Shown here: positions 37,086 through 51,200 of the stretch, piece after piece
Numbering within the stretch: the first letter of the stretch is position 1
Layout of the letters: every line of letters starts with the position of its first letter
Source: Letharia columbiana
Taxonomy: Eukaryota; Ascomycota; Lecanoromycetes; Lecanorales; Parmeliaceae
Assembly: GCF_014066305.1 (NCBI RefSeq)
Contig: NW_023501153.1
Span: 1-55,258, forward strand
Direction: 5' to 3'
DNA: 55,258 bases
Made by a program: the position numbers and the translations under genes
The notes under the pieces: generated by a model
Told to the model about the DNA's origin: nothing
Seen by the model: only the letters and a program-made list of their open reading frames with translations
Database searches by the model: none

Positions 37086-38479
37086 ATATTAATAATTGTA
37101 AATAGCTAAAATATAATAGAAAATAGTAGGCGATTCTTAGTAATATTCGATTCTAAATCTATAACTTCTTTATCTTATTTAAGAGTAAAGATATTTATAT
37201 CTAGAATTTAAAGTAAGTATATTCTAATATATAGTTATTAAATATCTAAATATAAATCTTCTAGCTAAAAAATTAATTTCTTTAAAGTTAACTAGTATAA
37301 TTATAATAATAATTAAAAGTATAATTATTATATTATATAGCGTATTTTAATAGATTAAATTCGATAGACTTCGCTAGTATAACGCTAGATAGATTTTAAG
37401 ATATTAAAACTATAAATAGAAATTCTCTCTTTCTTTCTTTCTTAATATCTTAAATATTTTTTCTTATCGATATTTTATATCGTAATTATTTTATCTTATT
37501 TATCTTAATCTAACTTAATAATAATATATTATTAATAATTATTAATTTCGATAGCGATCTTATTATACTATTATTATATAGAGATAGCGATATCGATTTA
37601 TATACTTCGTCGGCTTATTTAAAAGATAATATAGATCTTAATAATCTTCTTAACGATATAAATAATTAGTCGAATAATCGCTTATTTAATCTTTATATTA
37701 AGACTTTAAATTAAAAAAAAATTCTAAAGTCTTCTAGTCGTAAAAAGATAATTGCGAAAAAAATCGAACGAAGTAAGTCTTTAGTTATTCGCGCTCTCGA
37801 TATAAAGACTATTAAAAAGAGTATTTCGAGGTCTTTATTTATAAAGATTAAAAATCGATATTAGAAGTAAGAAAGTAAGTATAGTAATATAATATTTTAT
37901 TAAGTAATATATATATATAATTAATAATAATTTAGCTATTATTTTATAAGAGATTAAAAGATATTAGAAATTAACTAATTTACTTCTTTTAAAAAGACCT
38001 TTCGCTCGTATAGTATGGGAGATTATTAATACGATATTACTATCTTATTATACTATACGAATTTAGACTTCTATATTAAATACGTTATAAAAAGCTATCG
38101 AAGCGACTCTAATATCGAAATTTTATTATATATTAACTTTCTATTAAGTTATTATTCTATTAATAAATTATATAATTAATAATCTCTACGCTATTTATAA
38201 TAAAAGAATTATATTAATAATTAAAGATATAAAGCTTATATAAATAATATATTAATATATAATAAGAGAAAGTATATAAAAAATAAGAATAAGATAATTA
38301 AAAGTATTTTACTTAGATAGAAGAGGGTTAAGATACTTAATATAGAATAGAATTCTAATTATCTTTCTAATTATCGAAAAATATATAAATTTATTATTCT
38401 AATAATAATCTCTTTATATTCTCTTTATTAGCGAGAACTTCTTATTCGAAAAGACGCGTAGCTAATAATTCTAATATGA

Positions 38480-39700
38480 AAAATAAGATCTCGAATTCTT
38501 AAACTTTAAAGTATTATAAATTAAATAATAGTTATAAATAATCTTAATATAAACTAGATTAGAAGTAAGAATCTAAATATAATCTATATTATTAATAAGA
38601 AGATTACTAAAAAAGAGATAGTACTTAATATCGATCTATATAAATAAAATATAATTAAATTATAAAACGCGCTTATAGATCGAATAAGAATTCGAATAAT
38701 TTATAAATATGAATTTTTTCTATAAAAGCTTATTAAGATAATCTACGAGAGTATAAAATCTCTATTATCTCTATATTCTTATATTATTAATAGCTTTATC
38801 TATAAAAGTATTTAATAAAATAAAAATATCGATTTAATTAAAGACTCGATTAATAAATATTTCTTTTTAACTTATAAAAGTACGCTTAAAACTTAACTAA
38901 ATATCGAGAATTAGAAATTTATACTTAATTACTATAAAGTATTATTTTAACTCTACGCGAAGTTTAAGATTTAAGATTTAAATTATAAAATCGATTATAT
39001 TTATTATATATATAAGATAGAGAAGAAATATCGAATATAAGTAAGTAAAGGGACGCTTAGAATATAATAATAATTACTTTAAGAGAGAGTTTTAAGCGAT
39101 AATATTAATTATGTATATATATTAGAAGTATAAAATAAGATCTTGAATTCTCGAATTTTAAAATATTATAAGTTAAATAATAGCTATAAACGAACTTAGT
39201 ATAAATTAAATTAAAAGTAAGAATTTAATATAATAATAAGAGTTTAAGATATTATTTATAAGATTAAAGAAGAAAAAGTTAAAAAATTAAGAAAAAAAGA
39301 TAAAGATAAATCTAATAGAAATATTAAAGCTAATAAGAAGAAAGGTTTAAAGAAAAACGTATATTTAACGAATATAGATATCTAAGATATAAATCTTAAT
39401 CGAGAAGTACTATTTATTTCTAGATATATCTATAAATAAAAAGTACTTACTATATAAAAAAGATATCGTAGCTGAAAAGAACTATATCTTAAAATTAATT
39501 ATAACTCTTAATAGAAATATTAAAGAGGCTTATAAGATAGATAGCGTAAATAACTAAAAACTTAAGAATATAAAGTTATTATTTTATTATTATTAAGTAT
39601 AAGAAGTAGCTTTTATAAAGAATTGAGAGATCGACGATAAAAAGCTATTAAGTGGTATATTAATAAGTTTATTACCTCTTAATTACCTTAAAAAAGATTT
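38480..39700 (+). pseudogene. Unidentified RIP-killed coding relic with duplicated Cys/His-like motif
   Basis: Plus-strand frames in this interval have mostly RIP-type stops. A block of about 115 bp occurs twice (about 38,480 and 39,130). Both copies read in one frame as NKI, then NS, then TLKYYKLNNSYK or ILKYYKLNNSYK. If Tyr and Asn codons stand for mutated Cys and His, this suggests a small repeated metal-binding motif. Further on are FYKELRDRR and KAIKWYINKFITS. No family recognised. The direct repeats lack LTR features. Confidence 0.35.
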
Positions 39701-41388
39701 ATAAACTCTAAGAATTAGCGTTTAATATAAAAGGAAAGAATTTATAATATAAAATTCTAAGTATCTTTTTAATTAATAAATAGCGAAATCTATTATAATC
39801 TCTTCTTTTAAGCTCTTATATCTAAGTATTTATATTCTAATAATAAAAATAAAAAGTAATTCGAAATTTTATTATTATAATTATTAGTTGTTATTCGAAA
39901 AATCTCTTTTATTTTATCGTTATCTTTATCTAGCTTTTATTTATTTAGCGTATAATTATAATTCTTTAACTATTATTTAATCGAGCTTAATAAATCTAGA
40001 AAATTATTATTATTTATATTAAATTATTATACTATTAAATTTCTTTATACTATATACTCGATCTTATTAAAATAAATATATAAAGATAATAAATCGAATT
40101 TTAATTAATTAATCTAGATGATTTTTAGTATACTTTTATTAAAGAGAGAGTAATAAATAAAAAAGGTATTTACTATAGAATTTATTTATATATAATTATA
40201 TATTTTTTTAATCTAAAAATCATAAGTTGATAATTTTATATACGCGAGAAATAATAATAATATATTTTATAATCGATTTTAAAAGAATAATTCTATATCG
40301 TAAAATCTTTATACTTATATATCTTAATCGCATAATAAAATTCGTAATTATAAGAGTTAATATACGTTATTTTTATTTATAAAGATTAATAAGTTCTTTA
40401 TTAAAACTTTTAGATTATTATAAAGATAAGAAGTAATCTTTATTTATAAGATTACTTAATTATATTAGATAATCTAACTAATAACTTCGAGTTATTATCT
40501 AATAATATATTTATCTCTTATTCTTTCTCTTTTTTTATTTATCTTAGAATTACGAGATAAATAAGATTATTTAATATTTTCTTCTCTATTAAATCTTTCT
40601 ATTATAGAATTATACTCTTATCGTTATTAATAATACTTTTCTATTTTTAATTATTTAAATTTAATTATATAGCTAATATAGATATATACTTTCTCTTTAG
40701 AATATTAAATAAAAAAATTATATATATTAATATCTAAAAATATTACGATATAGTTAATCTTATTATTTATAAAAGTATATATCTTTAATCTCTTATAATA
40801 TCTTTTTCTACTTCTCTAAATTTATACTTTTAAATCTATCTATATTTTTAACTTTATTTTTCGCGATTAATATTATACTAAGATCGATATTATAAACTTT
40901 TCGTAATCGAGCTTTAAGTAGATTATATACTTCGAGAGCTATTATATATCGACGAGATTTAATAGTATAAGAATTTTATAAAAGCTCTTCTATCGCTTTA
41001 CGCTTACGATTTTTAATATTAATTAAATAATTATAAAACCTTAATAGCGGTAAAAATAAGAAGAATTTTATTAAAAGATTATTATCGCGAAGTATTCGCT
41101 AAAGATTATTTATATTATTTACTTCTATATATATAATTAGAATTATAAATTTAATTTTACTTTATAATAATAAAGAATCTTATCTTTTTCTTTTAATAAT
41201 AGATTATTTATAATTTTATTATTATTTATCTTCTCGCTATATAAAATTACTATTATATTAATTTTATAATATATATATTTACTAGATCTATAAATAATAG
41301 TATATAAAAGATATACTATAAGAAGAAAATAGAATATAACTTCTAAGTATCTTTCTAATTATCTTTCTAATTATTATAATATTATAAT

Positions 41389-41411
41389 AAAAAAAAAAAA
41401 AAAAAAAAAAA
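41389..41411 (+). repeat. Poly(A) run, 23 nt
   Basis: An uninterrupted A23 preceded by TATTATAATATTATAAT. It could be the 3' tail of an old LINE or SINE insertion, but no matching element boundary or target duplication was identified. Confidence 0.6.
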
Positions 41412-42450
41412 GAAGTAGTATATAAAAAGTTTATCGTTTTTATTTTAATTTATAACGCTCGCGTAAAACTTAAGATAATAATTAATATTATAAAATTATA
41501 AGATTTTTAGATAAAAAAGAATAAAATAGATATAATAAAAAATTTAAAGAAGAATTTAAGTTTAAATCTAAAGAAAAGTTTGCGAGTTTAATTATATATT
41601 AATAAGTTAGTTAGCGATTAGTAATTAATTCTATTAATATATATAATAGAATAAGATAGAGCTAAGCTTAAAAATCTTAAATTTATATATATAATTAATT
41701 ATAAATTTAGAGTTACTACGCTCTTTAATTAGACTAATTAAATTATCGCGAATAAATAAATTAATATTTATAATTATAAAAAAAATGTAACTAAATAGCC
41801 TTAATTAAAAAATAGATATATATTATTTAATTTTAAAATAACTTTTTTATTTTCTATTAAAATTTTAAGATTTTTTTTTAAAATTATAGAACGAAATAAG
41901 AACTTTTAGATAAAAAAAGAATTTCTAAATTTAGTCTTATAATTAATAAAGCGTAAGGAATTTAAATATCGCTTATTAAAGTTCGCTCGACAGCCGGATA
42001 GCCCGCTTATTAAAGTTCGCTTATTAAAGATCGCTTATCTATTTACTCGATAGTCTTAATTAAAAAAATAATTATAAATTTAATTTATAGGCCTTTACTC
42101 GTAATAAATATAATATCTTATAGATTTTAATAGAATCTTTTATTTTTTAAGATAATAATAGAAATCTATTATTAAATATAATACTTATTAATTAAATAAG
42201 AAAATAAGATATTTAAACTATACTTATAATACTTATAATTTTATAATAATAGATTTTTTTTATAATTTAATAGAATATAATTTTTAATATAATATAATTT
42301 TCTAAAAGTATAAATTAAATACTTTATATAGTATTAATTATAAAAATAATTAGAATTCTAAGTCGAATACGAATCTAAGATTAATATAATAAATAAATAT
42401 CTAATAGATTTTAATTAAAATCTTTTATTTTCTAAGATAATAATAAGAAT

Positions 42451-43249
42451 TATTGGCCGGAAAGGTATGGTATATCCCATGGGATATTCCATACCAAGTG
42501 ATACCATACCGTACCCGGGTGTGGTATGAGTAGAGTCGGATACCATTCCATTTTTCTGGTATGGGTTCGGGATCTTGGCGGGATATCCCCGACGGTATGG
42601 TATATCTGTGGGATCATACCATGGTATGGGATATGTATGGGATATCCCGGTTGGGGATTTCTATATTTAGAAGTATAAGTAGCTATTCTAGTCATCATTC
42701 TGGCCAATCATGGCTACTACTACCATGGCTACCACTCCCATAGCTGCCACTACCATAGCTACTACATGATAGTAGGCTATTTCAATAATAAATAGTGGCA
42801 GCTATGATAGTGGCAGCCATGGTAGGGGTAGCCATGATAGTGGCAGCCATGGTAGGCAGCCATGATAGTGGCAGCCATGATAGGCAGCCATGGTAGTGGC
42901 AGCTATGGTAGTGGTAGCCATGGTAGGCAGCCATGATAGTGGCAGCCATGGTAGGTAGCCATGGTAGTGACAGCTATGGTAGTGGTAGCCATGGTAGTAG
43001 TAGCTATGGTAGTGGTAGCCATGGTAGTAGTAGCCATGGTTGGCCAGAATGATGACCAGAATAGCTACTTATACTTCTAAATATAGAAATCCCAACCGGG
43101 ATATCCCATACATATCCCATACCATGGTATGATCTGATACAGATATACCATACCGTGGTATTATTTATGGGATAAGATAAATCTCAATACATACATACCA
43201 GAAATTATCGGTCAATATCCCATACCATACCATACCTTTCCGGCCAGTA
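42451..43249. mobile_element. Un-RIPped 799-bp foldback element related to A/B ends
   Basis: Normal base composition with abundant CA and TG, unlike the 46 kb around it. The ends TATTGGCCGGAAAGG and CCTTTCCGGCCAGTA are inverted. The left arm (42,451 to about 42,711) matches the left end of copy B and the right arm (about 43,040-43,249) matches the right end of B, base for base apart from C-to-T and G-to-A changes in B. Both arms share an inner block with CCATGGTATG, CCCGGTTGGG and TTTCTATATTTAGAAGTATAAGTAGCTATTCT. Flanks carry AATAAGAAT (left) and AATTAAGAAT (right), a probable but imperfect target duplication. It has no coding capacity and looks like a terminal-arms-only (internally deleted) derivative that moves, or moved, using the large element's transposase. 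Confidence 0.85.
42712..43040. repeat. 15-bp minisatellite and inverted partner in centre of the foldback element
   Basis: From 42,793 to 43,040 there are about 17 units of TAGTGGCAGCCATGG, with 13-bp variants lacking two bases. The left side (42,712-42,766) carries about four units in inverse complement (CCATGGCTACTACTA type). The two halves can therefore pair around a short AT loop at about 42,775-42,792. CCATGG is itself palindromic. Confidence 0.88.
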
Positions 43250-45009
43250 AATTAAGAATCTATTATATAAATATAGTATTTATTAATTAAATAAGTAAGT
43301 ATAATAAATATACTTCTATATTAAAACTATTATTATAATATAGATAATTTTATAATAATAATTTATTTTAATTTTTTAATATAATATAATTTTTTAGAAT
43401 TATAAATTAATAATCTTATATAATATTAATTATAAAGATAATTAGAATTCTAAATCGAGGATTAATATAATAATTAAATATATATAGACTTTAATAAAAT
43501 CTTTTATTTTTTAAAATAATAATAAGAATCTATAAAAATATATAATTATTATTAATTAGATAAGAAAATATAATATATATTTATATTAAAACTATAATTA
43601 TAATATAAATAATTTTATAATAATAAATAACTTTAAGTCTTTAATATAATATAAATCTTTTAAATTATAAATTAAATATATTATATAATATTAATTCGAA
43701 GTAAAATATATTTTTATAAGTAATATAATAATTAAAGATTACGTTATAAGTTAAGAAAGTTAATAATTTAATTATAAAGTTTTTTATTCTATTACTTATA
43801 GTAGTTTAATAATCTATTTAAATTAAACTATAAGCTCTTAATCTATTATTATACTTATATATAACTTAATATTATATAATTTTAGAAGTTTATATAAAAG
43901 TAGTATATTCTTAGTCTATAATATTATACGTTTACTATAAATTATTAATAATTAAATATCTATATTCTATTATTAGCAAATTTCGTATAAGAATAATAAA
44001 AAGTCTTATTTGAAAAATTATTAGATAGAAAAGATTCTATTATCTTCTATATTACTTTAATAGTAGAACTTTACTAATAATACTTAATATTATTTCTTAT
44101 ATCTAATAAAATTTCTCGAATAAGTCTTAAAAATAAAGCTTTTAAAATTAATAGATTAGTTAATTTTTAAAAGTATTTAATTTCGCGAAGGGCGATAGCT
44201 AGTAAGCTATAATTAGAAAGATAATTAGAAATATATATAAGATTAAACTTATTATCTAGATAATATCTTTATATTTTTCTTACTTTAAATATATATCTAG
44301 CTACGATTTTCTTCTTATCTATACTCTTTTCGCTTATAATAGATTTTCTAGAAGTCTTATTACTTAACTTTCTAGCTACTTTTACTACTAATAATACTTA
44401 AAATACTCTTTTATTTATCGCGACCGCCGCGGGAAGTATATTAAATCTCCTCTTTCTAAGTTTCTTATTATATTTTTTTTTTTTTAATAATTTACGCGTA
44501 GATAGATATTCTTTAACTATTATAATTTTAATATTTTTACTTTAGATATTATTAAAATTTCTACTCTTATAGATAATATCTTAATCTTAAAAAATAGTTT
44601 AATCTTAAAATAAAATTACGTTATTATCGCTAGATATATTATTATTAAATATATATATTAACTCTTTATTCTTATTAATATATTTCTAAGTTTATCTAAT
44701 TTAGAAAGTTAGATAATTATAATAATAATTAGAAAAGAGAAGATTATATTTAAACTCTTTTTTATTATAATAATTAGAATTATAAAAATTATCTCTTCTT
44801 CTTCTAATCGTACTAATTACTTATATATTAAAATTAATAAATTTATATAAATTCGTTATAAAACTTACCGCTAAATTATAATATTATTATTCTTATTATA
44901 TATTAAAAGTTTTTAATCTCGAGCTTCTTTTATAATAAAGTCTATCTCTTTTTTTTCTAATATAATTAAATTTACTAGCGAATTACTCTTTAAATCTATT
45001 ATTTAATTA

Positions 45010-45225
45010 CTTTTAAAACTTTATAATTAACTACTTCAAAAACTTTTTAATTAATTATCTCTAGAACTTTCTAGCTAATTATCTTTAGAACTTTCTTACT
45101 AATTATCTTTAGAACTTTCTAATTAATTACTTTAAGAACTTTCTAATTAATTATCTTTAGAACTTTCTAATTAATTATCTTTAGAACTTTCTAATTAATT
45201 ATCTTTAGAACTTTCTAATTAATTC
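45010..45225. repeat. 24-bp tandem repeat, about nine units
   Basis: The unit AATTATCTTTAGAACTTTCTAATT repeats head-to-tail, degenerate at the left and near-perfect at the right. Some C/T differences between units look like RIP. It is non-coding as it stands. A period divisible by three leaves open a former repetitive protein. Confidence 0.85.
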
Positions 45226-48200
45226 GATATTTCTTTATTATTAAGAAATTAAATAATTAGTTAAGAGTTTATTAATAAAGATTTATAAATAAAAGTATTT
45301 ATATTTATTACTATATCTTTTTAAATATAAATATAAAATAAATAATATTCTAAAAGTAAGCGACTTAATTAATATTCTAATTATCTTTTTAATTATTCTT
45401 TAAAAGAGAAAACGCGTATAATAAATTAAAAGTGTAAAATAAAATCTAAAAAAAGATAAACTTATCTTATAGAATTCTTAGATCTAAATTCTTAGAAGCT
45501 TAAAATAAATATCTATTATTATATAAAAGCTAAGAAAAATCTATTATTAATAATAATCCTTAAAGACTTTAGTTAGATTATTAAATTTAAAAAAATTCGA
45601 TTAAAATTCGACTTTATAATATTAAAAATTAACGCCGAATTTCTTTATAAATAAGAATTTAAAAAAACGCGAAAACGCGCTAGTAAACTAGCCTATTTTT
45701 TAATTAGCGCGTTCTTATATTTTCTTATATTTCAGTCTTTTCTAATACTCTTTCTAATTATATTATCTTTTATAATAATATAATTCTACTTAAATTTTCT
45801 TATTATTTCTATTATAATACTAATATACTCTTTATAATATATTCTTTAATATCTTATAATAAGCTTCTTATACGAAAATTATCGTTATAATTATCTTAAA
45901 TAAGAATTTAATTAAATAAATAAATTTACGTACTTTCTATTATCTCTTAATATTATAAAAACTAATATTATTAATAAAGATAATAGCTCTAATTCGCCCT
46001 ATTATATTATCTCTAAAGAAATAAAAAAAAAATAAAAACTTAAATAATAGTAAGATATAAAAAATAGTAGATAAATATTCTAGAAATAAGAATATAGTAA
46101 AGTCGCGTTAGTATTTAATAAGTTTAAATATATATAAACTATTAAGAGTAATCTTAAGAAAATAGAATAATATAAATATAATAGCGAAATAAATAACTAA
46201 GAAAAAACTTCTAGCTTTCTTAAAATATTAAAAAACTACTTTTAAGAAAAAGAAGAAAATAAAAGAGAGGATTATCGAACGTATTATATATAACTAATAT
46301 ACTTATTATAAATTCTAATTATTATTATAATTATTCTAATATCTTTCTAATATTATAGCTAGTATTTATATATAATATTTTATATATTATATTAAAGATA
46401 ATAAATTTTATAAACGATTAGATTCGCTAGATATAATTTCGATTTTAAATTTTATTAAGAATATTAATATAAAGCGCGATAAGTAATTTAATATAAAGAA
46501 AGAAGATAAAGATATAATTATCGATATATAATTAAATATTATTAATTAAAAGATTAAGCGATTCGAAAACTCTTAACTTCTTTTAGAGAATATAGATTTT
46601 TTAATAATATTAATAAAAAAGATATAAATATAAAGAGATTAAATATTTATTAATATTTTCTTATTATAATAACGAGTATAATAAACTATAATCGAATCTA
46701 TTAGAAAGAAGATTAAATATCTAGAAATTTTCGAAGATATAGTAAACTCTTAAAAGAATATCTATTTTTATTACGTGAGAGTCTTATATAATTTATAAAA
46801 ATTTTCTTAGAAAAGAATCGTTAAAATAATATTTACTAATATAAGTTTTTCTTTATATTAATTTTAATTTTAATATTCTAATCTATATTTAAATAGACTC
46901 GTTATTTATATACTAATCTTATTTATATCGAACTTACTTATAAAAAATCTTAAATTATAAAATTTAAGAAAGTTTACTATCTTTCTCTTTTATATATATT
47001 TTTTATTAAAATAAAATATATAGTTCTTAAGAATTATATAATATAAACGCTTAAGAATAAAAAAGAATAAATATCGCTATTAGAATTAGCTAGATAATAA
47101 TCTAAAAATTATAATATAATAAAATATAGATTTATATTTAATAAGACGAGCGAAGAAATATAAGAGACTTTTAAGCTTATTAATATTAAATTAATATATA
47201 AGAATATCGCTAATATACTTAAGCGATCTAAGTATCTCTATAAGAGTATAAATTATCTAAATCTAAAATCTTAATAAGTTAATTACGTAATTTTAATTCT
47301 AGATTAAAGATAAGAATATAAGTATTTTTCGCTATTATAATTATCTTTAAATAATAATAATTATAAAGATAATTAGAATTCTCTATCGCTATAAAAATAT
47401 ATATCGCGATTTATAATTCTTTATATAATAGATTCTTTTCTTAGCTAGATTATATTTAAAAGTCTTAAATAATAAAATATTATTTAATACGCGATTAGAT
47501 ATTTATATAAAAATAAGATATAAACTTTAATCTAATTAATAGACTTAATAAGAAAATAGAAATAAGCTCTTAAGTAGATTAGATAAAATATAATAGATAA
47601 ATAATAAATAGCTTCTAAATCTAATTATAATTTTAATAAGTAGATTTATATTTTAATAGTATTATATAAAAAAAATACGCGAGCGTAATTTAAAAAAAGT
47701 CTAGAGTTTTACTCTTCGCGTAAATTATTATATATATAAATAAAGATAAAAGCTTAAATTATAAGAATATAAATAATATCGAAGCTAAATAAAATATAAA
47801 TATTAAAAATAATTCTATTATACGCGCTAGTAATTAAATAAACTTTATCTTTTAAGCTATTTAAAAGCGTAATATAAAATTTAATAATAAGCTTTATTAT
47901 AGTTTAAATATAATAATATTAATATACTAACTAATTAATATTAAGCTATTATAAAAATCTTAAAATATTAAATATAATTACGCCTAGAAAATAAAATTAT
48001 AAATCTTTATTAATATATAATTAATTTAATATATAGTAATAAAAAATTTACTATAAAAGCTACGCTATCTAGATTAATACTTTAATCTTAATTACTACTT
48101 TTACTATTATATAAGTAACGCGAAGCTACCTTTTATTTAAATATATCTAATTTTTAATTCTAATTATTATTATAGATATCGTTAATTCGTTCTAGAATTA

Positions 48201-51200
48201 TTAAATCTACTTTTATATACTTTCTATATCTCACTCTTTTTTTAATTAGATAGCGATTAAACTCTAAATTAAAATAAATACTTAGAAGAGAAAAGTTTAT
48301 AAGTACTTAATTATATAATTTTATTTTTCTTATACTTTTTATAATTACTAAAATAATCGATAATATATAATTATATCTTATAATTATATTTATAATAATT
48401 AACTAATTTAATAACTAAAGATAAATATATTCTTATCTTTAATTTAAATAACTTAGTTAAAATAATCGCGAGATTTAAATTCTTTTTCTATAATATAACT
48501 CGCTTTTTATATATTATATAAAGATAAATATCTATTTAAATAGAAATTATTAAAGCTAATTATAAAGCGTAGTAATAAAAAATTTACTCTTAAACTAACG
48601 AACTAGAAAGACTTCTATTATCTTATATAATACTTTAAAAATAAATCTTTAAATATAATAGCGCTTTAATAAATTCTAATTAAATATAATTTAATAAATT
48701 AAGCGCTAAAAGAGAAGCTTTAAAATTATAAGATTAATTAACTTTTAATAATAATAAATCTCGTATAAAGTTTAAGCTATAGCTTATATTAGTTATATAT
48801 AATAAATATAATAATAATTAAAAGAATATACTATCTAGTTTTTATTAACGCTTTAATACTATTAAAGTAGAGATAATATTTATTAAAAGCGATAACGATA
48901 GCGATTAAAGTAACGATAATATCTAATAAACTCTTTACTTTAACGCTATATCTAATATTCTAGAATAATATTAACTTTTTCGAAGAGCTATTAATAATAG
49001 ATTAAGCGTATATAAGTTAAGCTCTTTACGCGATCTATCTATATATTAACTTAAAATTATTAAAAGATAAAAAATAAATATATAACTTAATAACTACGTT
49101 ATACTTTTAATATTATTATAATAATATTAAATTATTTAAATAGAAGTCTAATATATAAAAAAGATAGTCTAATAATAAGAAGAATTAATATAAAAAAGAA
49201 AATTTTAGAGAAGAAGAAGAGGGGAAGAAAAGCTTAGATATCTATCGCGTATATTAAATTTTTAAATTATTTTAAATTATCTAGCTTAAATTAAATATTA
49301 ATAAAATACTTTCTTTTTAATTTTAAAGATTTAAATTTAAGCGAATTACGTTTATTAAGCGCTATTATCTAATATAATCTTAATTACTTCTATAATAATT
49401 ATAATTATTATTATAATCTATATAGATTAAAAAATAAAAGATTTAAAAGAGTAAGCTAGTAAGCGATTATTTTTATCTAATTTAACTAATACTAAACTAC
49501 TATAACTTATTAAAATTTTCATATATTTTATTCTTACTTTCTTATCTTTAAATCTTATTATCTTTATAAAAAAAATTATTCTTTAAATTAAACTCTATAA
49601 TAATATATTTAAAATAGTATATAATATATATTCTCTTTATTTCTAATATTAATACTTATTAAAATTAACGCACTTTTTAATAAAATAAGCTTTAATTAAA
49701 ATTAAAAATAGCTTAATATTTATAGATATTTATATAAGTCCTTTAATTCTTTTATATATATCTATTAATTTATCTTTTTATAATAATTAAAGTAGAAGAG
49801 ATTAAGTTTAATAATTTATTATAATAAATATTAAATACTAATAATAATAGCGATATTAAAAAGTTTTAATATAAGTTAATTAAGCGATAATTAAACTCTT
49901 AGCTAAAATAAAAAATAGAGAATAAATTTAATTAAAATAAAAATATTAAGAAATTATAATAGCGAATAAATACGTTTACGTTTAAAAAGAAACTAATTAA
50001 AAAAGTAAAGAAAGTCGATATTTTAACTATTAACTACGCTATAATTATTAAAAAGTATAAAATTAAATATATTAATATATCGTCGTTATAATAAAAGTAA
50101 GCTTTTAAATAAATTAAATAAAATATAATAAATAAGTAATAAATAATCTTTAATTCTAATTATCGTTCTAGTAAACTTATATTTTAATAGTATTATATAA
50201 GAAAAGTATATAAGCGTAATTACGAAGAAGTTTAAAGTTTCACTTATCGCGCGAATTATTATATATATAAATAAAGATAAAAGCTTAAATTAGAAGAAAA
50301 TAAATAATATCGAAGTTAAATAAGATATAAGTATTAAAAATAATTCTATTATACGCGCTAATAATTAAGTAGATCTTATCTTTTAAACTATTTAAGAGTA
50401 TAATATAGAATTTAATAATAAGCGTTATTATAGTTTAAATATAATAATATTAACGCGCTAATTAATAAGTATCGAGCTATTATAAAAATCTTAAAATATT
50501 AAACGCGATTATATCTAGAAGATAAAATTATAGATCTTTATTTATATATAATTAATCTGACGTATAGTAATAAAAAGCTTACTATAAAAGCTACGCTATC
50601 TAAATTAATATTTTAATTTTAATTACTACTATCGCTATTATATAAGTAGTATAAAATTATCTCTTATTTAAATATATCTAATTCTTAATTCTAATTATTA
50701 TTATAAGTAATACTAATTCGTTCTAGAATTATTAAATATACTTTTATATACTTTCTATATCTAATCTTTTTTTTATATATCGCGAGAAGATAGCTTAAAG
50801 AAATATAGCTTATTATATTAAGCTATAATACTTTCGAGAGAATATTAAGAGATATATTAATTTTTCTAAATTAACGATTTAATAAAAAGGCTATAACTAT
50901 AATATATATAATTTTATATTAAATAGCGATATCGAAAATACGTAATAGACGTATAAAATTATCGTTAATAACTTTAATTATAAAGTACTAGCGGATTTCG
51001 CGTAGCTAATATTAGAGAAAGATAAGCTTTTCTTATTACTAGTAGATATAGCTCGCTTTCTTTTATATATATAAAGTAATAAAATATAATCGTATTTAAT
51101 TTTATATCTTATTAATTTAGCGTAGTTATTAACTAAAATAATAATTAGAATATCTACTTTTAAATATAGAAATTCTAATCGAGATATTTTATATATATAT

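Larger units (their letters stand above)
42117..43710. repeat. Three ~285-bp tandem units, middle one split by the GC island
   Basis: Units start with TAGA(T/C)TTTAAT at 42,117, 42,403 and 43,486. They share CTTTTATTTT, GATAATAATA(A)GAA, TAATTAAATAAG, TTTTATAATAATA and a closing TATTAATTATAAA. The second unit resumes at CTATTATATAAA (43,261) after the island, so units 1 and 3 show the uninterrupted site. Confidence 0.8.
37266..47550. other. 10-kb segment unique to copy B
   Basis: Similarity to copy A stops near 37,265 and resumes near 47,550. The segment holds a coding relic (38,480-39,700), a 23-nt A run (41,389-41,411), three ~285-bp tandem units around the GC island, the island itself and a 24-bp minisatellite. 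Small GC-rich survivors such as GACAGCCGGATAGCCCG (about 41,991) and CGCGACCGCCGCGGGA (about 44,420) stand out. No terminal repeats or target duplication could be found to delimit one or more inserted elements. Alternatively, A has lost this region. Confidence 0.5.

Noticed and set aside
38480..39235. The two 115-bp direct repeats as LTRs of a small retroelement
   Set aside because: No TA...TA ends, no target duplication and no retroelement domains between them; they look like duplicated coding modules.
42450..42743. Overlapping open frames of 60-85 codons on both strands in the GC island
   Set aside because: They run through inverted arms and minisatellite of the foldback element and have no domain. 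They exist only because this is the one place where NTG start codons survive RIP.
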